DNA of 13,134 nucleotides, taken from NCBI GenBank assembly GCA_958435545.1, contig CAUBGU010000046.1, positions 1 to 13,134 on the forward strand, written 5' to 3'. Below are positions 1 through 6,679 of this stretch, piece by piece. A program made the position numbers and the translations under genes. The notes under the pieces were generated by a model, which worked only from the letters and a program-made list of their open reading frames with translations, was not told where the DNA came from and ran no database searches. How positions within the stretch are numbered: the stretch's first letter is position 1; every line of letters starts with the position of its first letter. Source of the stretch: an uncultured Collinsella sp. Its GTDB lineage: Bacteria; Actinomycetota; Coriobacteriia; Coriobacteriales; Coriobacteriaceae.

Positions 1-284
1 CCGGCAGCCACGCGTGCAACTCGATCATCTCGGCCGGCTGCATCATCAAGGGCACCGTGCGCAACTCGATCCTGTCGCGCGGCGTTGTGGTCGAAGAGGG
101 CGCATCGGTGACCAACTCGATCATCAACCAGAGCTGTGTCATCAAGAGCGGCGCACGCGTTGAGAACGCCATTCTGGACAAGAACAACGTGGTTCCCACC
201 AACACCGAGCTTCGCGGCACGCCCGAGAACATCCTGGTGCTGGGCAAGGCTCCGTTAACTTCCGACACCACCATCGTACGTTAA
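1..284 (+). CDS. ADP-glucose pyrophosphorylase family protein, GlgD-like C-terminus (5' end outside window)
   Basis: Only the last ~93 codons are present. They read in frame from base 3 to the TAA at 282-284. What is visible is the C-terminal left-handed beta-helix of the glucose-1-phosphate adenylyltransferase family, with hexapeptide-like repeats such as NSIISAGCIIKG, NSILSRGVVVEEGA, NSIINQSCVIKSGA and NAILDKNNVV. It ends in a GTPENILVLGKA segment. That ending (ILDK, then a GTPE-type turn and a short VLGK strand) resembles GlgD subunits more than GlgC, so I favour the regulatory/companion subunit. Active-site residues lie upstream and cannot be checked. The family makes ADP-glucose from glucose-1-phosphate and ATP, the donor used by the glycogen synthase encoded 90 nt downstream on the same strand, so the two genes are probably co-transcribed. 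The family call is secure; GlgD versus GlgC is an inference from a short stretch. Confidence 0.82.
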   Translation, partial: GSHACNSIISAGCIIKGTVRNSILSRGVVVEEGASVTNSIINQSCVIKSGARVENAILDKNNVVPTNTELRGTPENILVLGKAPLTSDTTIVR

Positions 285-315
285 CGTTGGCACCGCAACA
301 TCGCTCGTAACAGGT

Positions 316-351
316 AGAATAGCCGCCCGGTTAGCGCCAGGCGGCTATTCT
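316..351 (+). other. Intercistronic 12-bp hairpin between the pyrophosphorylase gene and glgA
   Basis: Perfect inverted repeat with arms AGAATAGCCGCC (316-327) and GGCGGCTATTCT (340-351) around a 12-nt loop. No T-tract follows on either strand, so it is not a canonical intrinsic terminator. It ends 14 nt before the glgA ribosome-binding site. Possible roles are partial termination, an RNA-processing or stability element that sets the glgA dose relative to the upstream gene, or a protein-binding palindrome. Confidence 0.6.
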
Positions 352-364
352 CGAATTGCAACAT

Positions 365-369
365 GGGAG
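365..369 (+). promoter_or_regulatory. Ribosome-binding site that decides the glgA start
   Basis: GGGAG at 365-369 sits 5 nt before the ATG at 375. The ATG at 363, which would add four residues (MGDN), has no purine-rich stretch in front of it, and its own bases form part of this Shine-Dalgarno sequence. The start is therefore placed at 375. Confidence 0.7.
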
Positions 370-374
370 ACAAT

Positions 375-2699
375 ATGGCAGATTCCAGCAAAAAGATGCA
401 GATCGTGTTTGCCTCGGCCGAGTGCGCACCGTTTGTTAAGACCGGTGGCCTGGGCGACGTGGCGGGCTCGCTGCCTGCGGCGCTTGTACGCGCCGGCGCC
501 GAGGTCATCGTGATGGTGCCCAAGTACGCCACCATCAAGGACGAGTACAAGGCGCAGATGGAGCACTTTTCCGACTTTTACGTGAGCCTGGGCTGGCGCA
601 ACGAGTATTGCGGGCTCGAGAAGCTCGAGCACGACGGCGTCACCTATATGTTCGTGGACAACGAGCGCTACTTTGCGCGCGATTATCCGTACGGCTTCTT
701 TGACGACGGCGAGCGCTTCGCGTTCTTCTCCAAGGCCATTACCGAGAGCCTGCAGCACCTGCCCGAGGGCTTTGAGTGCGACATCCTGCACTGCAACGAC
801 TGGCAGACGGCACTGGCGCCCTTGTTCTTGCGCGAGTTCTACCAGGGCCTGCCGCTGTACGACCGCGTCAAGACTGTGTTCTCGATCCACAACGTGGCGT
901 TCCAGGGCCAGTTTAGCGACACCGTGATGGAGGACATCCTGGGTGTGGCGCATATTCCCGCGGCTGCTACGCAGCTGCGCTGCGACGCCTGCAGCATCAA
1001 CTACATGCTGGGCGCGCTGCACTATGCCGATGCCATCACCACGGTGAGCCCCACCTACGCGGGCGAGATCCAGACGCCCGAGTTTGGCGAGGGCCTGGAC
1101 GGCGTACTGCGCGAGCGCTCCTACGCGCTGCAGGGCATCCTCAACGGCATTGACGTGGCGGCCTTTGACCCGGCAACCGACAAGCGCATTGCCGCCAACT
1201 ACACCCTGGAGGACCGTTCCGGCAAGGCCGTGTGCAAGGCCAAGCTACAGGAAGAGCTGGGCCTCGAGGTTCGCGACGACCGCCCGCTCATGGTGATGGT
1301 CACGCGCCTGACGCGCCAGAAGGGCATGGACCTGGTCATGTACGCGCTCGACCGAATCCTGTCCGGCGGCGTTCAGGTGGCCGTGCTGGGTACCGGCGAC
1401 CGCGACTACGAGGACGGCCTGCGCTACTTCCAGGACAAGTACCCCGGCACCATGGCCGCGCGCATCGAGTTCGATCCGGCGCTGTCGCAGCGCATGTACG
1501 CCGCCGCCGATATGTTCCTGATGCCTTCGAAGTTTGAGCCCTGCGGCCTGTCGCAGATCATCGCCATGCGCTACGGCACCCTGCCCATCGTGCGCGAGAC
1601 CGGTGGCCTGAAGGACACCGTGATCCCGTATAACGAGTTTACCGGCGAGGGCACGGGCTTCTCGTTTACCAACTTTAACGGCGACGAGATGGGCGACGCG
1701 GTGTTCCGCGCAGCACGCCTGTTCTGGGATAACCGTGAGGCATGGAACCAGCTAGTCACGCAGGCCATGAGCCAGGACTTTAGCTGGACGCGTTCGGCCG
1801 ATAAGTATCTGGACCTGTACTTCTTTATGCATCCGGAGATTGAGAGGCCGGCGGCTGTTGTCGACGAGCCTGAGGCTGCAGCTGAGCCGGTGACCGTTGA
1901 GGAGCCCAAGGCCGAGGAGAAGCCGGTTGAGGCTGAGCCCGCAAAGGCCGAGCCTGAGGTGAAGGCTGAGGTTGCTCCTGAGGCAGAGACCGAGGTCAAG
2001 CCCGCTGCAAAGCCCGCAGCTAAGAAGACCACGACTCGCAAGACGACGGCCAAGAAGGCTACGACAACCAAGACTGCCGCCACCAAGACCGCCGCAGCAA
2101 AGACGACTGCTGCCAAGGCAACGACCACGCGCAAGCGCACGACCGCCGCTGCCGAGAAGGCCGCAGAAGCCGAGGCTGCTCCCGAGGTAAAGGCCGAGGT
2201 CGCTGATGCCAAGCCGGCCGCCAAGGCTCCGGTAAAGACCGCTGCCAAGAAGACGACCACGACCAAGACCACGACCGCCAAGAAGGCCACGGCTACGAAG
2301 TCGACAACGACCAAGGCCGCTGCGACGAAGGCTGCTACGAAGACCACTACGAAGGCTGCCGCAAAGCCCGCCGTCAAGGTCGAGGAGGCGGGTGCCGAGC
2401 CCAAGGCCGAGGCAAAGCCGGCCGCCAAGACCACCACGCGCAAGCGCGCTACGACGACGGCCAAAAAGGCCACGACCAAGGCCGCTGCTCCCAAGGCAGA
2501 GGCTACGGCCGAGGACAAGCCCGCAGTAAAGGCCGAGCCGGCACCGAAGGCCGCTGAGGTCAAGACCGCTCCGAAGGCTACTGCAAAGACCGAGCCCGCC
2601 AAGGAGAGCCCGGTCTCCCCCGCCGCTCCGGCAGAGAAAAAGGCTCCGTCCAAGAAGACGTCCGTCCGCAAGGCCACGGCCACCCGCAAGCGCCGCTAG
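375..2699 (+). CDS. glgA: Glycogen synthase (GT5, ADP-glucose type) with long histone-H1-like C-terminal tail
   Basis: Cytoplasmic GT5 glycosyltransferase that moves glucose from ADP-glucose to the non-reducing end of an alpha-1,4-glucan. The N-terminal Rossmann domain carries KTGGLGDV at residues 22-29 (donor-binding lysine K22). The C-terminal Rossmann domain carries PSKFEPCGLSQ, with the conserved Glu at 388, and then a RETGGLKDTV segment. The catalytic part ends near residue 490, about the normal length of a whole bacterial GlgA. About 283 further residues follow in frame. They are first acidic and proline-rich (VDEPEAAAEPVTVEEPK), then alternate K/T/A-rich basic blocks (KKTTTRKTTAKKATTTK) with acidic spacers, and end in TATRKRR. 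The tail looks disordered and resembles eukaryotic H1 and bacterial AlgP/HU-like tails; its function is unknown. It follows the pyrophosphorylase gene and is closed by a hairpin at 2736-2762. The enzyme call is secure. The tail is continuous with the enzyme and I see no frameshift. Confidence 0.96.
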   Translation: MADSSKKMQIVFASAECAPFVKTGGLGDVAGSLPAALVRAGAEVIVMVPKYATIKDEYKAQMEHFSDFYVSLGWRNEYCGLEKLEHDGVTYMFVDNERYFARDYPYGFFDDGERFAFFSKAITESLQHLPEGFECDILHCNDWQTALAPLFLREFYQGLPLYDRVKTVFSIHNVAFQGQFSDTVMEDILGVAHIPAAATQLRCDACSINYMLGALHYADAITTVSPTYAGEIQTPEFGEGLDGVLRERSYALQGILNGIDVAAFDPATDKRIAANYTLEDRSGKAVCKAKLQEELGLEVRDDRPLMVMVTRLTRQKGMDLVMYALDRILSGGVQVAVLGTGDRDYEDGLRYFQDKYPGTMAARIEFDPALSQRMYAAADMFLMPSKFEPCGLSQIIAMRYGTLPIVRETGGLKDTVIPYNEFTGEGTGFSFTNFNGDEMGDAVFRAARLFWDNREAWNQLVTQAMSQDFSWTRSADKYLDLYFFMHPEIERPAAVVDEPEAAAEPVTVEEPKAEEKPVEAEPAKAEPEVKAEVAPEAETEVKPAAKPAAKKTTTRKTTAKKATTTKTAATKTAAAKTTAAKATTTRKRTTAAAEKAAEAEAAPEVKAEVADAKPAAKAPVKTAAKKTTTTKTTTAKKATATKSTTTKAAATKAATKTTTKAAAKPAVKVEEAGAEPKAEAKPAAKTTTRKRATTTAKKATTKAAAPKAEATAEDKPAVKAEPAPKAAEVKTAPKATAKTEPAKESPVSPAAPAEKKAPSKKTSVRKATATRKRR
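1953..2582 (+). repeat. Degenerate ~70-residue repeat modules encoding the GlgA tail
   Basis: Three diverged copies of one layout are visible in the protein: an acidic spacer, a KPAAK core and a basic K/T array. Module 1 begins at residue 527 (PEVKAEVAPEAE). Module 2 begins near 603 (PEVKAEVADAKPAAK). Module 3 begins near 670 (EEAGAEPKAEAKPAAK, then TTTRKRATTTAKKATTK). Copies 1 and 2 share PEVKAEV exactly and both contain KKTTT-x-KTT, followed by AKKAT. The boundaries are approximate. Confidence 0.55.
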
Positions 2700-2735
2700 C
2701 CCACAGACGATCCAAAACCTCATCAAACCCTATGT

Positions 2736-2770
2736 AAGGGGCGCTCCAACCGGGCGCCCCTTCTCTGTTG
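2736..2770 (+). terminator. Intrinsic terminator-like hairpin after glgA
   Basis: AAGGGGCGC (2736-2744) pairs with GCGCCCCTT (2754-2762), and a G-T and a C-G pair extend the stem toward a short loop. The following bases (CTCTGTTG) are only moderately T-rich. It starts 36 nt after the glgA stop and separates glgA from the downstream GH13-GH77 gene. Confidence 0.72.
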
Positions 2771-2821
2771 ATAGTTGGTAAAACGATTTTCTAGGACAAC
2801 CGTTCGCCGATGGTAAACGGA

Positions 2822-2856
2822 TGTTGTTTATACAGCCTGTGTACAACAGATATACT
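2822..2856 (+). promoter_or_regulatory. Candidate promoter -10 box with an overlapping operator-like inverted repeat
   Basis: TATACT at 2851-2856 is a good -10 match. A convincing -35 at 16-18 nt is lacking: TTGTTT at 2824-2829 would need a 21-nt spacer. TGTTGT (2822-2827) and ACAACA (2843-2848) form 6-bp inverted arms 15 nt apart, ending 2 nt before the -10 box, where a regulator would act. The GH13-GH77 start lies 62 nt downstream of the box. The position after a terminator makes an independent promoter likely; the operator is speculative. Confidence 0.38.
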
Positions 2857-2917
2857 TACATCCTGTGCGTAAAGCCCATGGCCCGCAGGCCGTGATTCTA
2901 TTGAACTGGACCGTACT

Positions 2918-5900
2918 ATGAGATTGATACACAACAGCCGTCTGCCGCAGTTTCGCACTCCGTTTGGCGCTGTGACCACTGGAACTTCCGTTTCCCTCTC
3001 GGTGATTTTGGAGGATGCCGACCCCAACCAGGCAACGCTTACGCTGCGCACCTGGGTCGATGAGATCGGTGAGTCTTTGTATCCCATGACGCACGAGGGC
3101 GACGGCATATTTACCGTAGAGCTTGAGTGCACCGAGCCCTGTCTTATCTGGTACAGCTTTATCTGCAATATCGAGGGTCAGCCCGAGGTCCGTTTGGGCG
3201 CACCACAGGGTCGCACCGGTGGCGAGGGCGTAACTTACAACTACGCCGAGGTCCCGTCCTTCCAGATCACCGTCTACAAGCACCGCAAAGTTCGTCCTGA
3301 GTGGTACGAGCGTGGCATGGTCTACCAGATCTTCCCCGACCGCTATGCCCGCGACGAAAACTGGCGCGAGCGCACGCTTACCGAAGTTGAAAAACCGCGC
3401 AAAGGAATCCAGCGCCGCATGGTCGAGGACTGGAACGAACCGCCCGAGTACGAGCGTGCCGAAGACGGCTCCATCAAGACCTGGGATTTTTACGGCGGTT
3501 CGCTCAAGGGTATCCAAAATGACCTGCCCCGCATTGCCGAGCTAGGCTTTACGGCCATCTACCTCAACCCCATCTTTGAGGCCGCGAGCAACCACCGCTA
3601 CGACACGGCCGACTACACCAAGATCGACCCGATTCTGGGCACCGAGCAGGACTTTACCGAGCTGTGCGAGGCGGCCGAGAAGCTTGGCATTTCCATCATT
3701 CTGGACGGTGTGTTCAACCATACGGGCGACGACTCGATCTACTTTAACCGCTACGGCAATTATCCCGGCGTCGGTGCTTGGCAGAGCGAGGACTCGCCGT
3801 GGCGCGATGCATTTTACTTCCATGAGGACGGTTCGTATGACTGCTGGTGGGGCGTGGGCAACATGCCCGCCATCAATGAGAGCTCCGAACTGGTGCGCGA
3901 GCGGCTCCTGGGCAAGGACGGCGTGATCCGTAAATGGCTGCGCGCCGGTGCCCATGGCTGGCGACTCGATGTGGCCGACGAGCTTTCCGACGACTTCCTG
4001 GCCGAGATCAAAAAGGCCGTGCTCGCCGAGAAGCCCGACGCGCTGCTGCTCGGCGAAGTCTGGGAAGACGCCTCCAACAAGATCAGCTATGGCCACCTGC
4101 GCCGCTATCTGCAGGGCTCGGAGCTCGACTCCGCCATGGACTACCCCTTCCGCGACATGGTCATCGGCTTTTTGATGGGCTACAAGAACGCTTACCAGGC
4201 AGCCGAGGATATCGAAACCCTGCGCGAGAACTACCCGCGCGAGGCACTGGCCTGCGCGCTCAATCTGCTTTCGAGCCACGACCGTCCGCGTATCATCTCG
4301 GTGCTCGGCGGTGGCCCCGACGAGTCGCAGCTGCCCGAGAGCGAGCGCAGCAAATGGCGCCTGGACGATAACTCGATGGGCCTGGCCAAGAGCCGTTTTT
4401 GGCTGGCGACGCTCATGCAGATGACCTTCCCGGGTGTACCCTCAATCTATTACGGCGACGAGTACGGCTTGGAGGGCCTTACCGACCCGGGCAACCGCCG
4501 CACCCTGCCGACCAAGGACCAACTCCACGACTTCGACACACTGGCCATCGTTAAGAACGCGTCTGCCGTGCGCCGTGCGCTGCCCTTTATGGTCGATGGC
4601 GAGATCAAGGCCTTTGCGCTCAACGACGAAGTCTTGGCTTACACCCGCACGGGCAAAGACGGCGAGGCCGCGACGGTTATCATCAACCGCAGCCTGCGCA
4701 ATTCGCACCGCGTGACGATTCCGGCGCTCGGCGAATGCGCGAGCGACGTGATCAGCGGTCACGAGTGCGAGATCCACAACGGTACCGTCACGCTCGACCT
4801 GTACCCGCTGGGCTCTTCGATCATCTATCACCATGCCGAGAAGCGCCTGCAGGAGCCGCTCGATCATGGCGCGGGCGTTGTGTGCCACATCACCTCGGTG
4901 CCGACCGATGACGGCAAGCCCGGCACAATCGGTGCGCCCACGCGTCGCTTTATCGACCATCTGGCCGCTATGGGCATGCGCTACTGGCAAGTCCTGCCCG
5001 TCAACCCGACGGACTTCTTCCGCTCCCCTTACGCTGGGCCTTCGGCCTTTGCGGGCAATATTGACCTGCTGCCCGAGAGTCACGAGGAGCTGGCCGCCGA
5101 CTTTGCTGCATGGAAGGCTCACGGCGGCGAGGATGCCGACCCGCTGTACACGGCGTTTAAACATCGCAACGCTGATTGGCTCGAAAAGTACTGCGTCTAC
5201 ATGGCCGTTAAGAAGTACTTTGAGGGCGAGTCGCGCCACGATTGGCCGGCAGATGTAGCGCGCTACAACGAGTATCTAATCGATGACAAGCGCTTCCACG
5301 ACGAGGCCGAGCTGCAGGCGTACATGCAGTATCGCTTTGACCTTGCCTGGTGCGAGCTCATGAACTATGCGCACAAGAAGGGCATCGAGGTCATCGGCGA
5401 TATCCCGATGTATGTCTCGGACGATTCGGCCGACGCGTGGAGCGAGCCCGAGAACTTCTGGCTGTCCGATACCGGCAAGGCGATTGAGATTTCGGGCGCG
5501 CCGCCCGACAACTTTGCGCCCGAGGGCCAGGTGTGGGGCAACCCCACCTTCCGCTGGGATCGCATGAAAGAGAACGGCTATCGTTGGTGGCTCGACCGCC
5601 TGCGCCGTGCGTTTTCGCTCTACGACCGCGTGCGCCTGGACCACTTCCTGGGCTTCCACAGCTACTTTAGCATTCCCGCCGGTAAGGCCTGTGCCGACGG
5701 CCGCTGGCTGGCAGGCCCGGGCAAGGACCTGTTCCAGACCGCCTATGACGAGCTGGGTCCGCTCAACTTTATCGCCGAGGATCTGGGCTATCTGACGCCC
5801 GGCGTTCGCGCCATGGCTTCGACCTGCGGCTTCCCCGGCATGGACGTGCTGGAGTTTAGCGACTACGACGTTCGTTGCGGAATTCACCCCACACCGGGAA

Positions 5901-6214
5901 AGATCCTGTACACCTCGACGCACGACACCTCGACACTTGCCGGCTGGTGCACGCGCTCCTTTGCAGGCGGCGATGAGCCGAGCGGCATTACATTGGCAAG
6001 CGAGCTCATGGGCAATGCCCTGGCAAGCGATGCACCGCTCGTGATGATGCCGCTGCAGGACGTGCTGGGCCTGGGCGACGGTGCACGTATGAACGTGCCG
6101 GGTGTAGCCACAGGCAACTGGACATGGCAGGCTGACGAGGCCGACGTTGCTGCAGCCGAGGAGAAAACTGCGAAGCTCCTGCGCAACACCCATAGATTCT
6201 TGGGCGAAGCGTGA
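2918..6214 (+). CDS. Bifunctional GH13 alpha-glucan hydrolase / GH77 4-alpha-glucanotransferase fusion
   Basis: A 1098-residue protein with no signal peptide, so cytoplasmic. Residues ~1-125 look like an Ig/E-set starch-associated domain. Residues ~130-640 are a GH13 barrel with beta domain: region I DGVFNH at 263-268, region II GWRLDVADE with nucleophile D351, region III GEVWED with acid/base E380, and region IV SSHDRPR with D455. The style (YLNPIFEAASNHRYDTADY, CWWG) is that of neopullulanase or amylopullulanase-like enzymes. Residues ~645-1098 are GH77 (MalQ type): RYWQVLP, GQVWGNPTFRWD, nucleophile D908 in VRLDHFLGF, E954 in IAEDLG and D1003 in STHDTSTLAGW. Both active sites are complete. 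The pair should cleave or debranch glucans and then disproportionate the maltodextrins, fitting glycogen or maltodextrin turnover beside glgA. A weak CTGGA lies 7 nt before the ATG. The stop TGA is followed at once by in-frame TAA. The exact GH13 specificity is not certain. Confidence 0.93.
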   Translation: MRLIHNSRLPQFRTPFGAVTTGTSVSLSVILEDADPNQATLTLRTWVDEIGESLYPMTHEGDGIFTVELECTEPCLIWYSFICNIEGQPEVRLGAPQGRTGGEGVTYNYAEVPSFQITVYKHRKVRPEWYERGMVYQIFPDRYARDENWRERTLTEVEKPRKGIQRRMVEDWNEPPEYERAEDGSIKTWDFYGGSLKGIQNDLPRIAELGFTAIYLNPIFEAASNHRYDTADYTKIDPILGTEQDFTELCEAAEKLGISIILDGVFNHTGDDSIYFNRYGNYPGVGAWQSEDSPWRDAFYFHEDGSYDCWWGVGNMPAINESSELVRERLLGKDGVIRKWLRAGAHGWRLDVADELSDDFLAEIKKAVLAEKPDALLLGEVWEDASNKISYGHLRRYLQGSELDSAMDYPFRDMVIGFLMGYKNAYQAAEDIETLRENYPREALACALNLLSSHDRPRIISVLGGGPDESQLPESERSKWRLDDNSMGLAKSRFWLATLMQMTFPGVPSIYYGDEYGLEGLTDPGNRRTLPTKDQLHDFDTLAIVKNASAVRRALPFMVDGEIKAFALNDEVLAYTRTGKDGEAATVIINRSLRNSHRVTIPALGECASDVISGHECEIHNGTVTLDLYPLGSSIIYHHAEKRLQEPLDHGAGVVCHITSVPTDDGKPGTIGAPTRRFIDHLAAMGMRYWQVLPVNPTDFFRSPYAGPSAFAGNIDLLPESHEELAADFAAWKAHGGEDADPLYTAFKHRNADWLEKYCVYMAVKKYFEGESRHDWPADVARYNEYLIDDKRFHDEAELQAYMQYRFDLAWCELMNYAHKKGIEVIGDIPMYVSDDSADAWSEPENFWLSDTGKAIEISGAPPDNFAPEGQVWGNPTFRWDRMKENGYRWWLDRLRRAFSLYDRVRLDHFLGFHSYFSIPAGKACADGRWLAGPGKDLFQTAYDELGPLNFIAEDLGYLTPGVRAMASTCGFPGMDVLEFSDYDVRCGIHPTPGKILYTSTHDTSTLAGWCTRSFAGGDEPSGITLASELMGNALASDAPLVMMPLQDVLGLGDGARMNVPGVATGNWTWQADEADVAAAEEKTAKLLRNTHRFLGEA

Positions 6215-6258
6215 TAAAACCCCCGATATAGGGTACAGTTACAGCTGTTTGAATTTTT

Positions 6259-6283
6259 GCGGGCAGAGCGATCTGCCCGCTTT
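6259..6283 (+). terminator. Hairpin with GNRA-type loop after the GH13-GH77 gene, in the fmdB leader
   Basis: GCGGGCAGA (6259-6267) and TCTGCCCGC (6272-6280) form a perfect 9-bp stem closed by a GCGA tetraloop and followed by TTTGTG. It lies 44 nt after the upstream stop and only 22 nt before the fmdB ATG. It may end the upstream transcript, or act in the fmdB leader if transcription reads through. Confidence 0.65.
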
Positions 6284-6302
6284 GTGCTGAAAAGGAAGTA
6301 TT

Positions 6303-6539
6303 ATGGCGCGCTACGATTACAAGTGCACGAGCTGCGGCAACGTGTTTGAGGTTGAGCACCCCATGTCCGAGACGCCCGAGGTCGTATGCCCTAGCTGCGG
6401 TGCCCCGGCATCCAAGACGTTCTCGGCCAGCGGCATTAAGTTCGAAGGCAGCGGTTTCTACAACACCGACCAGCGAAGCGGTGGTTCCAGCACCAACGCC
6501 ACCAGCGGCTGCTGCGCCAACTGCCCGCATAACCACTAG
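6303..6539 (+). CDS. FmdB-family zinc-ribbon protein
   Basis: A 78-residue protein that opens MARYDYKCTSCGNVFEV, the hallmark of the FmdB/CxxC_CXXC_SSSS zinc-ribbon family. Two knuckles, C8-x2-C11 and C29-x2-C32, should bind one zinc ion. A Ser/Gly/Thr-rich linker follows, and the protein ends in CCANCPHNH, which holds three more cysteines (70, 71, 74) and two histidines (76, 78). The family is described as putative regulatory proteins, and its molecular role is not well established. The start is supported by AAAGGAAG at 6291-6298, a strong Shine-Dalgarno sequence with the AGGA core 6 nt from the ATG. It is flanked by hairpins on both sides and looks monocistronic. Its neighbour on the right is convergent. 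The family call is firm; the function is unknown. Confidence 0.9.
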   Translation: MARYDYKCTSCGNVFEVEHPMSETPEVVCPSCGAPASKTFSASGIKFEGSGFYNTDQRSGGSSTNATSGCCANCPHNH

Positions 6540-6548
6540 AAACCAAGC

Positions 6549-6586
6549 AGCCCCGCGACCGACACCGATCGCGGGGCTATTTCTTT
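6549..6586 (+). terminator. Rho-independent terminator after fmdB
   Basis: AGCCCCGCGA (6549-6558) pairs perfectly with TCGCGGGGCT (6569-6578) around a 10-nt loop, followed by ATTTCTTT. It begins 9 nt after the fmdB stop. In the opposite direction the stem is followed by CTGCTTGGTTTC, so it may also help end the convergent rsmB transcript. Confidence 0.85.
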
Positions 6587-6606
6587 GCGCTAAAGGTGGC
6601 TCTATG

Positions 6607-6673
6607 AGTTGCGGTGAAATAAGGACTGTTTGGCAGTTAGAAGCCGCTATTCAATCCCTATTTCACCGCAACT
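6607..6673. repeat. Inverted repeat element at the fmdB/rsmB convergent junction
   Basis: Perfect 15-bp arms AGTTGCGGTGAAATA (6607-6621) and TATTTCACCGCAACT (6659-6673). After one A/C mismatch the pairing continues for three bases (GGA with TCC), leaving a 29-nt loop. There is no T-tract on either side and the right arm ends 6 nt before the rsmB stop codon. The form is that of a small dispersed palindrome or a structured 3' UTR rather than a standard terminator. Only one copy is in this window. Confidence 0.65.
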
Positions 6674-6679
6674 TAGTAG

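Noticed and set aside
287..320. TTGGCA and TAGAAT as a possible glgA promoter
   Set aside because: The spacer is 22 nt, the -10 box overlaps the left hairpin arm, and the small gap to the upstream gene favours co-transcription.
1571..2726. Long open frames antisense to glgA (372 and 324 codons)
   Set aside because: They mirror the low-complexity GC-rich tail, translate into Ala/Val- or Gly/Leu-rich nonsense and lack ribosome-binding sites. The + strand frame has clear GT5 motifs.
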